Source: Saccharomonospora piscinae (GTDB lineage: Bacteria; Actinomycetota; Actinomycetes; Mycobacteriales; Pseudonocardiaceae). Taken from it: DNA of 64,000 bases. The position numbers and the translations under genes were made by a program. Shown one piece after another: positions 6,414 to 14,831 of this stretch. A model generated the notes under the pieces. That model worked only from the letters and a program-made list of their open reading frames with translations. It ran no database searches and was not told where the DNA came from. Every line of letters begins with the position of its first letter. The stretch's first letter is position 1. The stretch lies in contig NZ_VCEK01000002.1 in assembly GCF_005862235.1 (NCBI RefSeq), positions 644,534-708,533 of the forward strand. The letters are read 5' to 3'.

Positions 6414-9400
6414 GCGACCCGAACACCGCGAAGCACACGAGACCACCCACCCACGAACCCCTTTCCGCCACGGTGCCCTCCGGACCGTCCGAAGGAGACA
6501 CCGCGTGGGTGGGCAGGGGCCCGCTCGGCGCGCTGCCCGCACTGTCGGTGTCGGCGCGCCGGGCGCTGGCCCTGACCGGAGTGCTGTCGCTGCTCAACGC
6601 GGCCGCGCTGGTGGCGCAGGCGTTCCTGCTCGCGGCCGTGCTCGCCGATCTCGTCGCGGGCGAGGTGACCGGCCACGCGCCCCGGGTGGCCGCCCTCGCC
6701 GGTGCGGTGGTCGCCCGCGCACTGCTCGGCTGGGCCACCCGGGTCGTCGCCGTGCGGGCGGCGGCGGGCGCGAAGGAGGAACTGCGCGCCAGGGTGGTCG
6801 ACCACGCGCTGCGCCTGGGTCCCGAGTGGATCGACCGCAGGGGAGCGGCGGAGCTGAGCGCACTGACCACCCGCGGGCTCGACGCGCTCGACGCGTACTT
6901 CACCGAGTACCTGCCCGCGCTGGTCACCGCGGCGGTGGTGCCGCTGGCGGCCGGTGTCGCCGTGCTGTCCGTCGACTGGCCGTCGGCGGTGCTGGTCGCC
7001 GTGACGCTGCCGCTGCTGCCGATGTTCGCGATCCTCATCGGCAAGCACACGGCCGAGAGGGTGGGCGAGGCCACCGACGCCGTACACCGGCTGTCCGGGC
7101 ACCTGCGGGAGCTGGTGCGGGCTCTGCCCGTGCTGACCGCGTTCCGGCGTGCCGAGGCGCAGGCCGAGGCCGTGCGCCGGGTCGGTGACCGCCACCGCAC
7201 CACCACGCTGTCCACGCTGCGCCTCGCGTTCGCGTCGGCGTTCGCCCTCGAACTCGCGGCCACGCTGTCGGTGGCGCTGGTCGCCGTCGTGATCGGCGTA
7301 CGGCTCGTGTCCGGTGATCTCGCGCTGGCGGTGGGCCTGGGCGTGCTGATCCTCGTGCCCGAGTGCTACCAGCCGCTGCGCACCCTTGGCTCGGCGTTCC
7401 ACGCGAGCCAGGACGGGGTGGAGGCGGTGCGCCGGGTCTCCGATGTGCTGGCCGTGCCGGTGCGCGCGGAGGGCACGCGGTCGCCGGGGCGCGGCGTGGT
7501 GCGGGTGCGGGACCTGCGGGTGCGCCGCCGCGACGGGTTCGCGCCCGACGGGGAGTCGTTCACGCTCCGGCCGGGGCAGCGCGTGCGGCTCACCGGGCGC
7601 AGCGGCGCGGGCAAGACGACCACGCTGTCGGTGCTGCTCGGGTTCGCGACACCGGATTCGGGCTCGGTGACGGTGGACGGTGTGCCGCTGGCCGATGTCG
7701 ACATGGCGGCATGGCGAGATGTCGTCGCCTGGGTACCGCAGTCGCCCCGGTTCTCCGGCGGCACCGTTCACGACGAACTGGCGCTGACCGGGGCGTCGGC
7801 GGAGGACGTCCTCGCCGCGTTACGGCAGCTCGACCTGGCGGAGTTCGCCGAGCGGCCCGTCCACCGGCTCTCCGTCGGGCAGCGGCAACGGGTCGCCGTG
7901 GCGAGGGCGTTGCTGCGGGTCCGGTGCGGCGCGTGGCTGCTGCTGCTCGACGAGCCCACCGCCCATCTCGACCCCGCCGCCGCCGAGCGGGTGTGGGCGG
8001 CCGTGGCGCGGGCTCAGGACGCCGGTGCGGCGGTCGTCGTCGCGGCACATCGCCGCACCGGCACGCCGCCCGTGGCGGGCGGGCAGGACCCGGAACCGGC
8101 GAGCCCGGGCTCCGGACCGCCGCAGGCCGATCCGGAGCCCGGCACCCCGGCGTCGACACGGCCGCTCCCACTGCGCGACCTCGCCGACCGCAGGCTGGTG
8201 CGCGGCGTGGTACTCGGCGCGGCGGCCCTGCTGGCCGGGATCGCGCTCACGGCCACCTCGGGGTGGCTCATCGCCAGGGCAGCGCAGCAGCCGCCGATCC
8301 TGACGCTCACCGTGGCCGTGGTCGGCGTGCGCGCGTTCGGTCTCGCGCGCGCCGGGTTGCGGTACGTCGAGCGGCTGGTGACCCACGACGGCGCGTTCCG
8401 CGTGGCGGCGCGGCTGCGGGAGCGGCTGTGGCGCGCGCTGGTGCGGCAGGGGCCCGCTCGCGCGCTGCGGCACGACGAGGAACTACGCCGGCTCGTCGAC
8501 GACGTCGACACGGTGCGCGACCTGGTGCCGCGCGCCGTGACACCACCGTGGGTCACGGCCGCGGTGGTGCTCGGTGCCTGCGCGGTGCTGTGGGTGGTGC
8601 TGCCCCCGGCAGGCTGGGTGCTGGCCGGGGCGTCGGCGGTGGCGGCGCTGGTGGCGCCCTCGCTGGCGGTCCTGCTCGACCGCAGAGCGACGGCCACGCT
8701 GGCCGAGGGGCGCCGGGACGTCGCGGGGCGGGTGCTGGCGCTGTTCGACGGCGCGGCCGAACTGGTGGCGTTCGGCGCGCACCGCCGCCACCGCGCCACG
8801 CTCGCCGAACGCGATGCCGGGCTGGCGCGGCTGGCGCGTGGACAGGCGTGGGGCGCTGGCGCGGCCGAGGCCGTCGTGACCGTGGCGACCGGGCTCGCCG
8901 CCGTCGCGGGGGTCGTGCTCGCGGGCGACGCCGTCGGCGCGGGCACGCTCGACCCCGTGCTGGCCCCGGTGCCCGCGCTGGTGGCGCTGGCGCTGGCCGA
9001 GGCGTTGCAGCAGCTGCCACCCGCCGCGCAGCAGCACGACACCCTGCGCCGCGCGCGCACACGGCTCGCCGCCACGCTCGACGGCGACACGCTCCCGCCC
9101 GCCGACGACGGCGGCCGTGCGGAGATCGCCGAGGGCGGGGCGATCGGGCTGCACGGGGTCACCGTGCGCTGGCCCGCCGGGACCGGGCCCGCGCTGCGCG
9201 ACGTCGACCTGACGATCGCGCCCGGAACCCGCGTCGCCGTGGTCGGCCCTTCCGGGGCGGGCAAGTCGACGTTGCTCGCCACGGTGCTCGGATTCCTGCG
9301 CCCGGAGCGGGGCAGGGCGGTGGTGCCCGAACGGGTGGCGTGGGCGCCGCAGGAGCCGCAGCTGGTGTCCACCACGGTGGCCGAGAACCTGCGCCTGGCC

Positions 9401-9784
9401 GACCCGCACGCGGACGATCGGGAGCTCGCCGCAGCACTGGAGATCGCGGCGGCGGGAGAGCTCGGTCTCGACGTGGTGCTGGGAGACGCGGGCCGGGGAC
9501 TGTCGGGCGGGCAGGCGCACCGGGTCGCACTGGCGAGGGCGGTGCTCGCGGCGCGGACCGCCGACGTGGTGCTGCTCGACGAGCCGACGGCCCACCTCGA
9601 CGCGGCCACGGCCCGTACGGTGCTGGCCAACCTGAGGGTCGCGCTCGCGGGCCGCACGGTGATCCACGTGACCCACCGGCGCGAGGAGGCGGCCGACGCG
9701 GACCTGGTGGTGGAGGTGCGGGACGGCCGGGTGCGCGCACTCGCGGCACCACAGGCACCGGTGGGAGCGGGTGAGCGGGCATAA
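6410..9784 (+). CDS. cydDC: Fused heterodimeric ABC exporter CydDC
   Basis: 1124 residues starting at the ATGA overlap with cydB. Two complete ABC half-exporters are joined: a CydD-like half (TM domain residues about 45-340, nucleotide-binding domain with Walker A GRSGAGKTT, signature LSVGQRQRV, Walker B LLLLDEPTAHL) and a CydC-like half (second TM domain from about residue 590, Walker A GPSGAGKST, signature LSGGQAHRV, Walker B VVLLDEPTAHL). CydDC is needed for assembly of cytochrome bd; its substrate is reported as thiols or heme. The linker around residues 550-585 is rich in Pro/Gly. Fusion of the two halves is common in actinobacteria. Confidence 0.93.
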   Translation: MSDPNTAKHTRPPTHEPLSATVPSGPSEGDTAWVGRGPLGALPALSVSARRALALTGVLSLLNAAALVAQAFLLAAVLADLVAGEVTGHAPRVAALAGAVVARALLGWATRVVAVRAAAGAKEELRARVVDHALRLGPEWIDRRGAAELSALTTRGLDALDAYFTEYLPALVTAAVVPLAAGVAVLSVDWPSAVLVAVTLPLLPMFAILIGKHTAERVGEATDAVHRLSGHLRELVRALPVLTAFRRAEAQAEAVRRVGDRHRTTTLSTLRLAFASAFALELAATLSVALVAVVIGVRLVSGDLALAVGLGVLILVPECYQPLRTLGSAFHASQDGVEAVRRVSDVLAVPVRAEGTRSPGRGVVRVRDLRVRRRDGFAPDGESFTLRPGQRVRLTGRSGAGKTTTLSVLLGFATPDSGSVTVDGVPLADVDMAAWRDVVAWVPQSPRFSGGTVHDELALTGASAEDVLAALRQLDLAEFAERPVHRLSVGQRQRVAVARALLRVRCGAWLLLLDEPTAHLDPAAAERVWAAVARAQDAGAAVVVAAHRRTGTPPVAGGQDPEPASPGSGPPQADPEPGTPASTRPLPLRDLADRRLVRGVVLGAAALLAGIALTATSGWLIARAAQQPPILTLTVAVVGVRAFGLARAGLRYVERLVTHDGAFRVAARLRERLWRALVRQGPARALRHDEELRRLVDDVDTVRDLVPRAVTPPWVTAAVVLGACAVLWVVLPPAGWVLAGASAVAALVAPSLAVLLDRRATATLAEGRRDVAGRVLALFDGAAELVAFGAHRRHRATLAERDAGLARLARGQAWGAGAAEAVVTVATGLAAVAGVVLAGDAVGAGTLDPVLAPVPALVALALAEALQQLPPAAQQHDTLRRARTRLAATLDGDTLPPADDGGRAEIAEGGAIGLHGVTVRWPAGTGPALRDVDLTIAPGTRVAVVGPSGAGKSTLLATVLGFLRPERGRAVVPERVAWAPQEPQLVSTTVAENLRLADPHADDRELAAALEIAAAGELGLDVVLGDAGRGLSGGQAHRVALARAVLAARTADVVLLDEPTAHLDAATARTVLANLRVALAGRTVIHVTHRREEAADADLVVEVRDGRVRALAAPQAPVGAGERA

Positions 9785-9798
9785 ACTGGACTCTGCTC

Positions 9799-10962
9799 AT
9801 GGAACCCACCCTCGCCGCGCGGGCGCTCGCCGCGGCCACGGAGATCACGGCGTCGGCGTTGTCCGACGTCGATCCGGACGCCGTGCTGGCCACCGTCGTG
9901 CGCCACGCCGTCGAACTCGCCGACGCCGACCTCGGCCTCGTCATGGTCGGTGCCGACGACGGCGGCGTCACCGTCGAGGCCGGGCACGGTGCCACCGGTG
10001 CCGCCGGGGCCGACCTGCTCGGGCTGGTGCTGCCCGCCGAGTCCGCCGCGGGCCGCGTGGCGGCCGGGGGCGAGACGGTGGTGACCGACGACGTCACCAG
10101 CGACCCCCGCACGTCGCGGTTCGTGCCCGCCGTGCTGCGGGCGTACGGCCCGTTCGCCGCCGCGTCCTTCGGCCAGGGCGGGCGGCTGCTCGGCGCGCTC
10201 ACCGTCTACCGGGACCGGGGAGCCGAGCCGTTCTCACCGGAGATCGTGGAGGTGCTCACCGCGTTCGCCGGGCAGGCCGGCGTCGTCCTGGCGCTCGCGG
10301 AGGGCGCCAACGCCCGGCATCGCGTCACGCTCTACGAGGAGCGCGAACGGATCGCGCGCGAGCTGCACGACGTGATCGTGCAACGCCTCTACGCGGCGGG
10401 GATGCAGCTCGACCGGGTGCGGCGCCGGATGCGGTGGCGCTTCGCGCAGGCCGACGGCGCGCGGCTCGGGGAGGCGATCGACCAGCTCGACGCGACCATT
10501 CAGGAGATCAGGGGCACGGTGCGCGAACTGCGCACCACGGAGATCGAACCGCACGGCGCCGAGCCCGCTGCCACCAGGACCGACCTGGCGGAGTCGGCGC
10601 GCGGTGAGGTGCGCATCGCGGGCGAGCTGCTCGGCTACCCGCCGACCCTGGAGCTGTCCGGCGAGCTGGCCGACATTCCGGCCGAACGCGCCGACCACGT
10701 CAGGGCGGCCCTGCGCGAAGCGCTGTCCAATGTGGTCCGTCACTCCGGTGCGAGCGAGGTGCGCGTCACGATGCACCGCGACGGCGAGAGGCTGCGACTG
10801 CGGGTGCGCGACAACGGCTGCGGTGTGCCCCGCGACGTCGCCAGGCGTGGCCTGCGGCATCTCGCCGAACGCGCGGAGGGGGCGGGCGGGACGTTCGCGG
10901 TCAACTCCTCGCCGAGCATGGGCACGATGGTGGCCTTCGACCTGCCCCTCGACGCCGCGTAG
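9799..10962 (+). CDS. GAF-domain sensor histidine kinase, DevS/NarX-like
   Basis: 387 residues, soluble. A single GAF domain spans about 20-165, the HisKA_3 dimerisation helix follows with RIARELHDVIVQRL (phospho-acceptor His190), then an HATPase domain with N-box REALSNVVRHS and G-box DNGCGVP. Mycobacterial DevS/DosT have two GAF domains, the first holding heme; only one is present here, and heme binding cannot be judged by eye. It starts 14 bp after the cydDC stop. Its convergent neighbour is a DevR-like regulator, so they are very probably a pair that senses redox or gas and may control the cyd genes. Confidence 0.88.
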   Translation: MEPTLAARALAAATEITASALSDVDPDAVLATVVRHAVELADADLGLVMVGADDGGVTVEAGHGATGAAGADLLGLVLPAESAAGRVAAGGETVVTDDVTSDPRTSRFVPAVLRAYGPFAAASFGQGGRLLGALTVYRDRGAEPFSPEIVEVLTAFAGQAGVVLALAEGANARHRVTLYEERERIARELHDVIVQRLYAAGMQLDRVRRRMRWRFAQADGARLGEAIDQLDATIQEIRGTVRELRTTEIEPHGAEPAATRTDLAESARGEVRIAGELLGYPPTLELSGELADIPAERADHVRAALREALSNVVRHSGASEVRVTMHRDGERLRLRVRDNGCGVPRDVARRGLRHLAERAEGAGGTFAVNSSPSMGTMVAFDLPLDAA

Positions 10963-10979
10963 CGAGCGTGCGGTGCCGG

Positions 10980-11636
10980 TCAGCCGCGGCGGTCACCGTG
11001 GTGCTCGCCGTGCCTGGCCACCCACGCCGCCGCCTGGGTCCGGCGCCGCATCCCGAGTTTGGCCAGCAGCGACGTGACGTAGTTCTTCACCGTCTTCTCG
11101 GCCAGGAACAGCCGTTCGGCGATCTCGCGGTTGGACAGACCCTGCCCGATGAGGTCGAGCACGCTGCGCTCCCGGTCGCTGAGGACGGCCAGCGGGTCAG
11201 GGGCCGACGGGCCGCGCATCCGGTCGAGCAGGCGCGAGGTCGTCAACGGGTCCAGCAGGGAGCGACCCGCCGCCACCTCGCGCACGGCGTGGACGACGTC
11301 CTGGCCTCGCACCTGCTTGAGCAGGTAACCGGAGGCTCCCGCCATGATCGCGCCGAGCATGGCCTCCTCGTCGTCGAACGCGGTGAGCACCAGGCAGCGG
11401 ACGGCGGCGGGGCGGGAGCGCAGCTCGCGGCAGAGCGCGATGCCGTCGGTCTCGTTCTCTCCGAGCCGCACGTCCACCACCGCGACATCGGGTTCGAGGT
11501 GCAGGGCCACGGCCAGCGCCTCGTCCGCGCTGCCCGCCTCGGCCACGACCTCGATGTCCGGCTCGTCGCTCAGCAGGTCACGAAGTCCCCGCCGCACGAC
11601 CTCGTGGTCGTCGACGAGCAGCACGGCGATGGCCAT
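10980..11636 (-). CDS. LuxR/NarL-family response regulator, DevR/DosR-like
   Basis: 218 residues. The receiver domain (residues 1-120) has acidic pocket D9/D10, phosphorylation site D55 in VAVVDVRLG, T in LVLTAF and K in SGYLLKQ. The LuxR-type HTH is LSDRERSVLDLIGQGLSNRE then LFLAEKTVKNYVTSLLAKLG. MRRRTQAA near the end and the wording throughout closely resemble mycobacterial DosR. The frame is open further upstream, but ATG 11636 is chosen: the protein begins MAIAVLLVDDHEVVRRG and a TAAGCT -10 lies exactly 7 nt before it (leaderless). It converges with the GAF kinase, their stops 17 bp apart. Confidence 0.9.
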   Translation of the reverse strand: MAIAVLLVDDHEVVRRGLRDLLSDEPDIEVVAEAGSADEALAVALHLEPDVAVVDVRLGENETDGIALCRELRSRPAAVRCLVLTAFDDEEAMLGAIMAGASGYLLKQVRGQDVVHAVREVAAGRSLLDPLTTSRLLDRMRGPSAPDPLAVLSDRERSVLDLIGQGLSNREIAERLFLAEKTVKNYVTSLLAKLGMRRRTQAAAWVARHGEHHGDRRG

Positions 11637-11643
11637 GTGGTCG

Positions 11644-11649
11644 AGCTTA
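11644..11649 (-). promoter_or_regulatory. Leaderless -10 element for the DevR-like gene
   Basis: TAAGCT on the minus strand, exactly 7 nt before ATG 11636. It lies in the 77-bp divergent gap shared with the DUF427 gene. Confidence 0.5.
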
Positions 11650-11713
11650 GGCGTGGCCCCACGAGCCGGGGACGACGGGAATAGGGGCACCGCCGGACGG
11701 CGTTGCTGTGACC

Positions 11714-12475
11714 ATGGACACACGCGGGGATGTCGAGAGCCGGAACCGGAACCGCGTCGAGCGGGGCTCGAAGCGGGTGCGTGCCGTCTTCGCGGGCGAG
11801 GTCGTGGCCGACACGACCCGGCCGCTGCTGGTGTGGGAGGTGCCGTACTACCCGACGTACTACCTGCCAGCCGACGACGTGCGCACGGAGCTGATCGTCG
11901 CCACCGGTCGTTCCCGCCACTCTCCGAGTCGCGGCGAGGGCCGGATCGCCCACCTCGTGCTCGGTGACCGGCAGGCCACCGACGCCGTCACCGAGTACCC
12001 CGATTCGCCGATCGAGGTGCTGCGCGGGCACGTCCGCCTGTCCTGGAGCGCGATGGACGCCTGGTTCGAGGAGGACGAGGAGGTCTTCGTCCACCCGCGC
12101 GACCCCTACGTGCGGCTTGACGTCCTGCCCAGCTCCCGCCATGTCGAGGTGGTGGTGGACGGGGTGACCGTCGCCGAGTCGCGGCGGGCGCGCCTGCTGT
12201 TCGAGACCAATCTGCCGCCCCGCTACTACCTGCCTGCCGACGACGTGCGCGACGAGTTGCTGGAACCGAGCGACACCGTGACCCGCTGCCCGTACAAGGG
12301 CGAGGCGGAGTACTACTCGGCGCGGGTCGGCGACACGCGCGTGCCGGACGTCGCGTGGTGTTACCGCGAACCCCTGCCGGAGAGCGAGCGCATCGCCGGG
12401 CACGTCGCGTTCCACCAGGAACGGGTGCGGGTGCTGGTGGACGGTGAGGTGGACGACGGGGGCACCGCGCGCTGA
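11714..12475 (+). CDS. Tandem DUF427 protein
   Basis: 253 residues made of two DUF427 modules. Both contain the family hallmark YYLPADDVR (residues about 49-57 and 171-179), preceded by a hydrophobic strand of the FAGEVVADTTR / VDGVTVAESRR type and a WEVPYYPTYY / FETNLPPRYY segment. DUF427 folds as a small beta-barrel; no firm biochemical role is known to me. ATG 11714 is preferred over GTG 11708. It precedes the helicase-like gene by 100 bp. Confidence 0.85.
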   Translation: MDTRGDVESRNRNRVERGSKRVRAVFAGEVVADTTRPLLVWEVPYYPTYYLPADDVRTELIVATGRSRHSPSRGEGRIAHLVLGDRQATDAVTEYPDSPIEVLRGHVRLSWSAMDAWFEEDEEVFVHPRDPYVRLDVLPSSRHVEVVVDGVTVAESRRARLLFETNLPPRYYLPADDVRDELLEPSDTVTRCPYKGEAEYYSARVGDTRVPDVAWCYREPLPESERIAGHVAFHQERVRVLVDGEVDDGGTAR

Positions 12476-12575
12476 GCCGTCACGCGCCAGGATGCCGCCG
12501 TTAACCCGCAGGGATTACTCGAAGCGCTGGTCAGGCGCACCCTTGGTTTACTCGGACTGGACCGAAAGGGGTGGC

Positions 12576-14831
12576 ATGTCCGAGTGGCGTCAGCGGGCCG
12601 CCGGCGCGGTCGAGGCCGAGTTCGAGCACGCGCGGCAGGGCGGTGAGTGGAGCATGCTGGGTCCGCTGCGGCGGACCGTCGACGGCGAACATCTCGTCGA
12701 CCTGCGCGGGCGCCGGGTGCGTCCACTGCTCGACGTGCGGTGCTCCGGCCCCGACGGACCCCGGCAGAGCGCGGCCGTCCCGGTGAGCGCGGAGTACCAC
12801 CACGGGCTGTTGTGGCTGGACGACGTGGGGCCGGTGCCGTCCGGATGCGACCACGTCTGGGCGCGGGAGAGCACGCACGCCGATTTGCTCGCGCGGCTCG
12901 CGCGTGGCCTGCGCGACCTCGGTGCCGCGCCGCTGGCCGACCGCCTCGCCCACGGGATGCTCGACCCGGCGGGGCAGGACGCGTACGCGACGTGCTTCGT
13001 GCCGGGGGTCCACCTCGTGTGGGGACCGCCGGGCAGCGGCAAGTCGCACGTGGCCGCCGAGGCGGCGGCCGAACTCGCGCGGCGGGGCAGCCGGGTCCTG
13101 CTCGTGACCTCGGAGGCCGCGGCCACGCGCGCCTCGCTGACCGCCGTGTCCGATCCCGAACGGTTCGCACTCCAGACCGACCTCGCCGAACTGTCCGAGG
13201 TGGAGCGGCACCTGCGGGACATGGACGACGAGCTGCGCGACTACGACCACGAGGCGTTTCTGGCGGCGGGCCGCCGCATCGAGAACGCGCAGCGTGCCGC
13301 CGCACTGGAGACGGACTTCGCGCGGTTGCGTGAGCGGCACTGGCAGCGGGCGCGGGAGCTGTCGGAGGCACGGGAGGCGCTGGGCCTGGCCACCCGCACC
13401 CACGACCGGGTGGCGGGGGAGCACGCCCGCCGTGCGGAGGCCAAGGTCCTCACCCAGCAGCTCACCGCGGTGGAGGAGAATCTGGCCGGAATCAGGGAGC
13501 GGTCGCGGCACCGCGGCCTGCTTTCCCGGGGCCGCCGGGCCGACCGGGAGGAGCTGCGCGCGGCCGAGGAGCAGCGGCGCGCGCTCGTCGCCCGCATCGA
13601 GGACTGCCGTCGCCGGGTCACCACGGTGTCCGACGACGTGAAGGCGCTGCGCGCCGCGGTCGACGAGGCCGGCACCCGCGCCGACGAGGCCGAGCGGGCC
13701 GAGTCGGAGGTACGCGCGCAGCTCGACCTCGTGCGCGGCGAACTGGGCAGGCTGCACGCCTCCGGCATCGGCGACGACGCGGACCACCGCTACTACGCCG
13801 ACTGCCTGCACCGGAACCTGCCGAACCTGCACGCCGACCGGGAGGCGGTGCGCGAACGCGGCAGGCACCGCGCGGCGCTGCGCGGCCGGTTCGAGGAGCG
13901 GCTGTGGTGGATCGGCGAGCGTGGGCACGAGCTGCGCTGCGGTGACGAGTCCTGGTGGTGGCGCTCCGAGGCGGTCGTGGTCACCACCATGGACGGGCTC
14001 GCGGCGGCCGAGGGCGACTTCGACGTGGTGCTGGTGGACGACGCCGGGTCGGCCCGCCTGTGTGACGTGCTGTTCGCCGTGGGCCGGGCTCGCGAGACGG
14101 CCGTCGTGTTCGGTGACCTCGCGCAGCCGTGGCCACAGGTGGTGCCGGAGTGGCTGGAACAGCGGGCGGACGTGCGGCAGTGGATTCTGTCGACACCGTT
14201 CAGCCACTGCGGCATCCTGACGCCCTCCGACGCGCACGCGCACCCCGGCTGCGCGGTGCTCACCGGCCAGTACCGGGTGGGGCCCGCGATCCAGGCCATC
14301 GCGAGCGACATCGGCTACACCGCGCTGCTGGCCGCCGAGGGCAGGCACACCGACGTGGTGCTGCTGGACACGGCCGGCGAACCCGTGGAACGGGCGGCGC
14401 TGGTGGGATTGATCGCCGAGGACGGGGGCGCGGTGCTCGTGCCGTCGGAGGAGCAGATCGCCGGGTGGCGCGACGTGCTGCGGGACACGCTCGGGGTCGA
14501 CGTCGGCACGGTCGGCACCGTCACCGGCCACGAGTTGCCGACGGTCGTGCTCGACCTGACCGGCGACGGCTGGTACGACCGGGTGCGCTCCTTCATCTCC
14601 GGCATCGCCAGGGCTCGCGACCGCCTGTACCTGCTGGCCGATCTGGGGGCGGTGCGGTCGGCACCCACCGGTACCCCGCTCGGCGCGGTGCGGGCGCTGG
14701 AACTTCAGGGCGGGCTCCAGGTGCGGCGCCTCGGCGAGGTGCTCATTCCCCGGCAACGGCAACAATCCGCTACCGACTGGACCGTGACCGTGATCAACCG
14801 CGAGCCCGCGGATGGCACGATACCGGGGTGA
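12576..14831 (+). CDS. Degenerate UPF1-like superfamily 1 helicase ATPase with coiled-coil insert
   Basis: 751 residues from ATG 12576 (GAAAGGGG ribosome site). Walker A GPPGSGKS is at 150-157. Later helicase-like motifs appear in order: VLVDDAGS (motif II, canonical DEA replaced by DDA), VVFGDLAQPWPQV (motif III-like), GQYRVGPAIQAI (motif IV-like), VGTVTGHELPTVVLDL (motif V-like) and ISGIARARDRLYLL (motif VI-like). Between motifs I and II lies a highly charged Arg/Glu region (about 200-440) predicted to be coiled coil, as in some UPF1/NAM7-type ATPases. It probably binds nucleic acid; unwinding activity is uncertain because motifs are degenerate. It overlaps the next gene by 4 bp. Confidence 0.75.
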   Translation: MSEWRQRAAGAVEAEFEHARQGGEWSMLGPLRRTVDGEHLVDLRGRRVRPLLDVRCSGPDGPRQSAAVPVSAEYHHGLLWLDDVGPVPSGCDHVWARESTHADLLARLARGLRDLGAAPLADRLAHGMLDPAGQDAYATCFVPGVHLVWGPPGSGKSHVAAEAAAELARRGSRVLLVTSEAAATRASLTAVSDPERFALQTDLAELSEVERHLRDMDDELRDYDHEAFLAAGRRIENAQRAAALETDFARLRERHWQRARELSEAREALGLATRTHDRVAGEHARRAEAKVLTQQLTAVEENLAGIRERSRHRGLLSRGRRADREELRAAEEQRRALVARIEDCRRRVTTVSDDVKALRAAVDEAGTRADEAERAESEVRAQLDLVRGELGRLHASGIGDDADHRYYADCLHRNLPNLHADREAVRERGRHRAALRGRFEERLWWIGERGHELRCGDESWWWRSEAVVVTTMDGLAAAEGDFDVVLVDDAGSARLCDVLFAVGRARETAVVFGDLAQPWPQVVPEWLEQRADVRQWILSTPFSHCGILTPSDAHAHPGCAVLTGQYRVGPAIQAIASDIGYTALLAAEGRHTDVVLLDTAGEPVERAALVGLIAEDGGAVLVPSEEQIAGWRDVLRDTLGVDVGTVGTVTGHELPTVVLDLTGDGWYDRVRSFISGIARARDRLYLLADLGAVRSAPTGTPLGAVRALELQGGLQVRRLGEVLIPRQRQQSATDWTVTVINREPADGTIPG

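Noticed and set aside
8014-9987. 657-codon minus-strand open frame
   Set aside because: Antisense to cydDC and composed of Ser/Ala/Arg low complexity; the plus strand has two full ABC domains.
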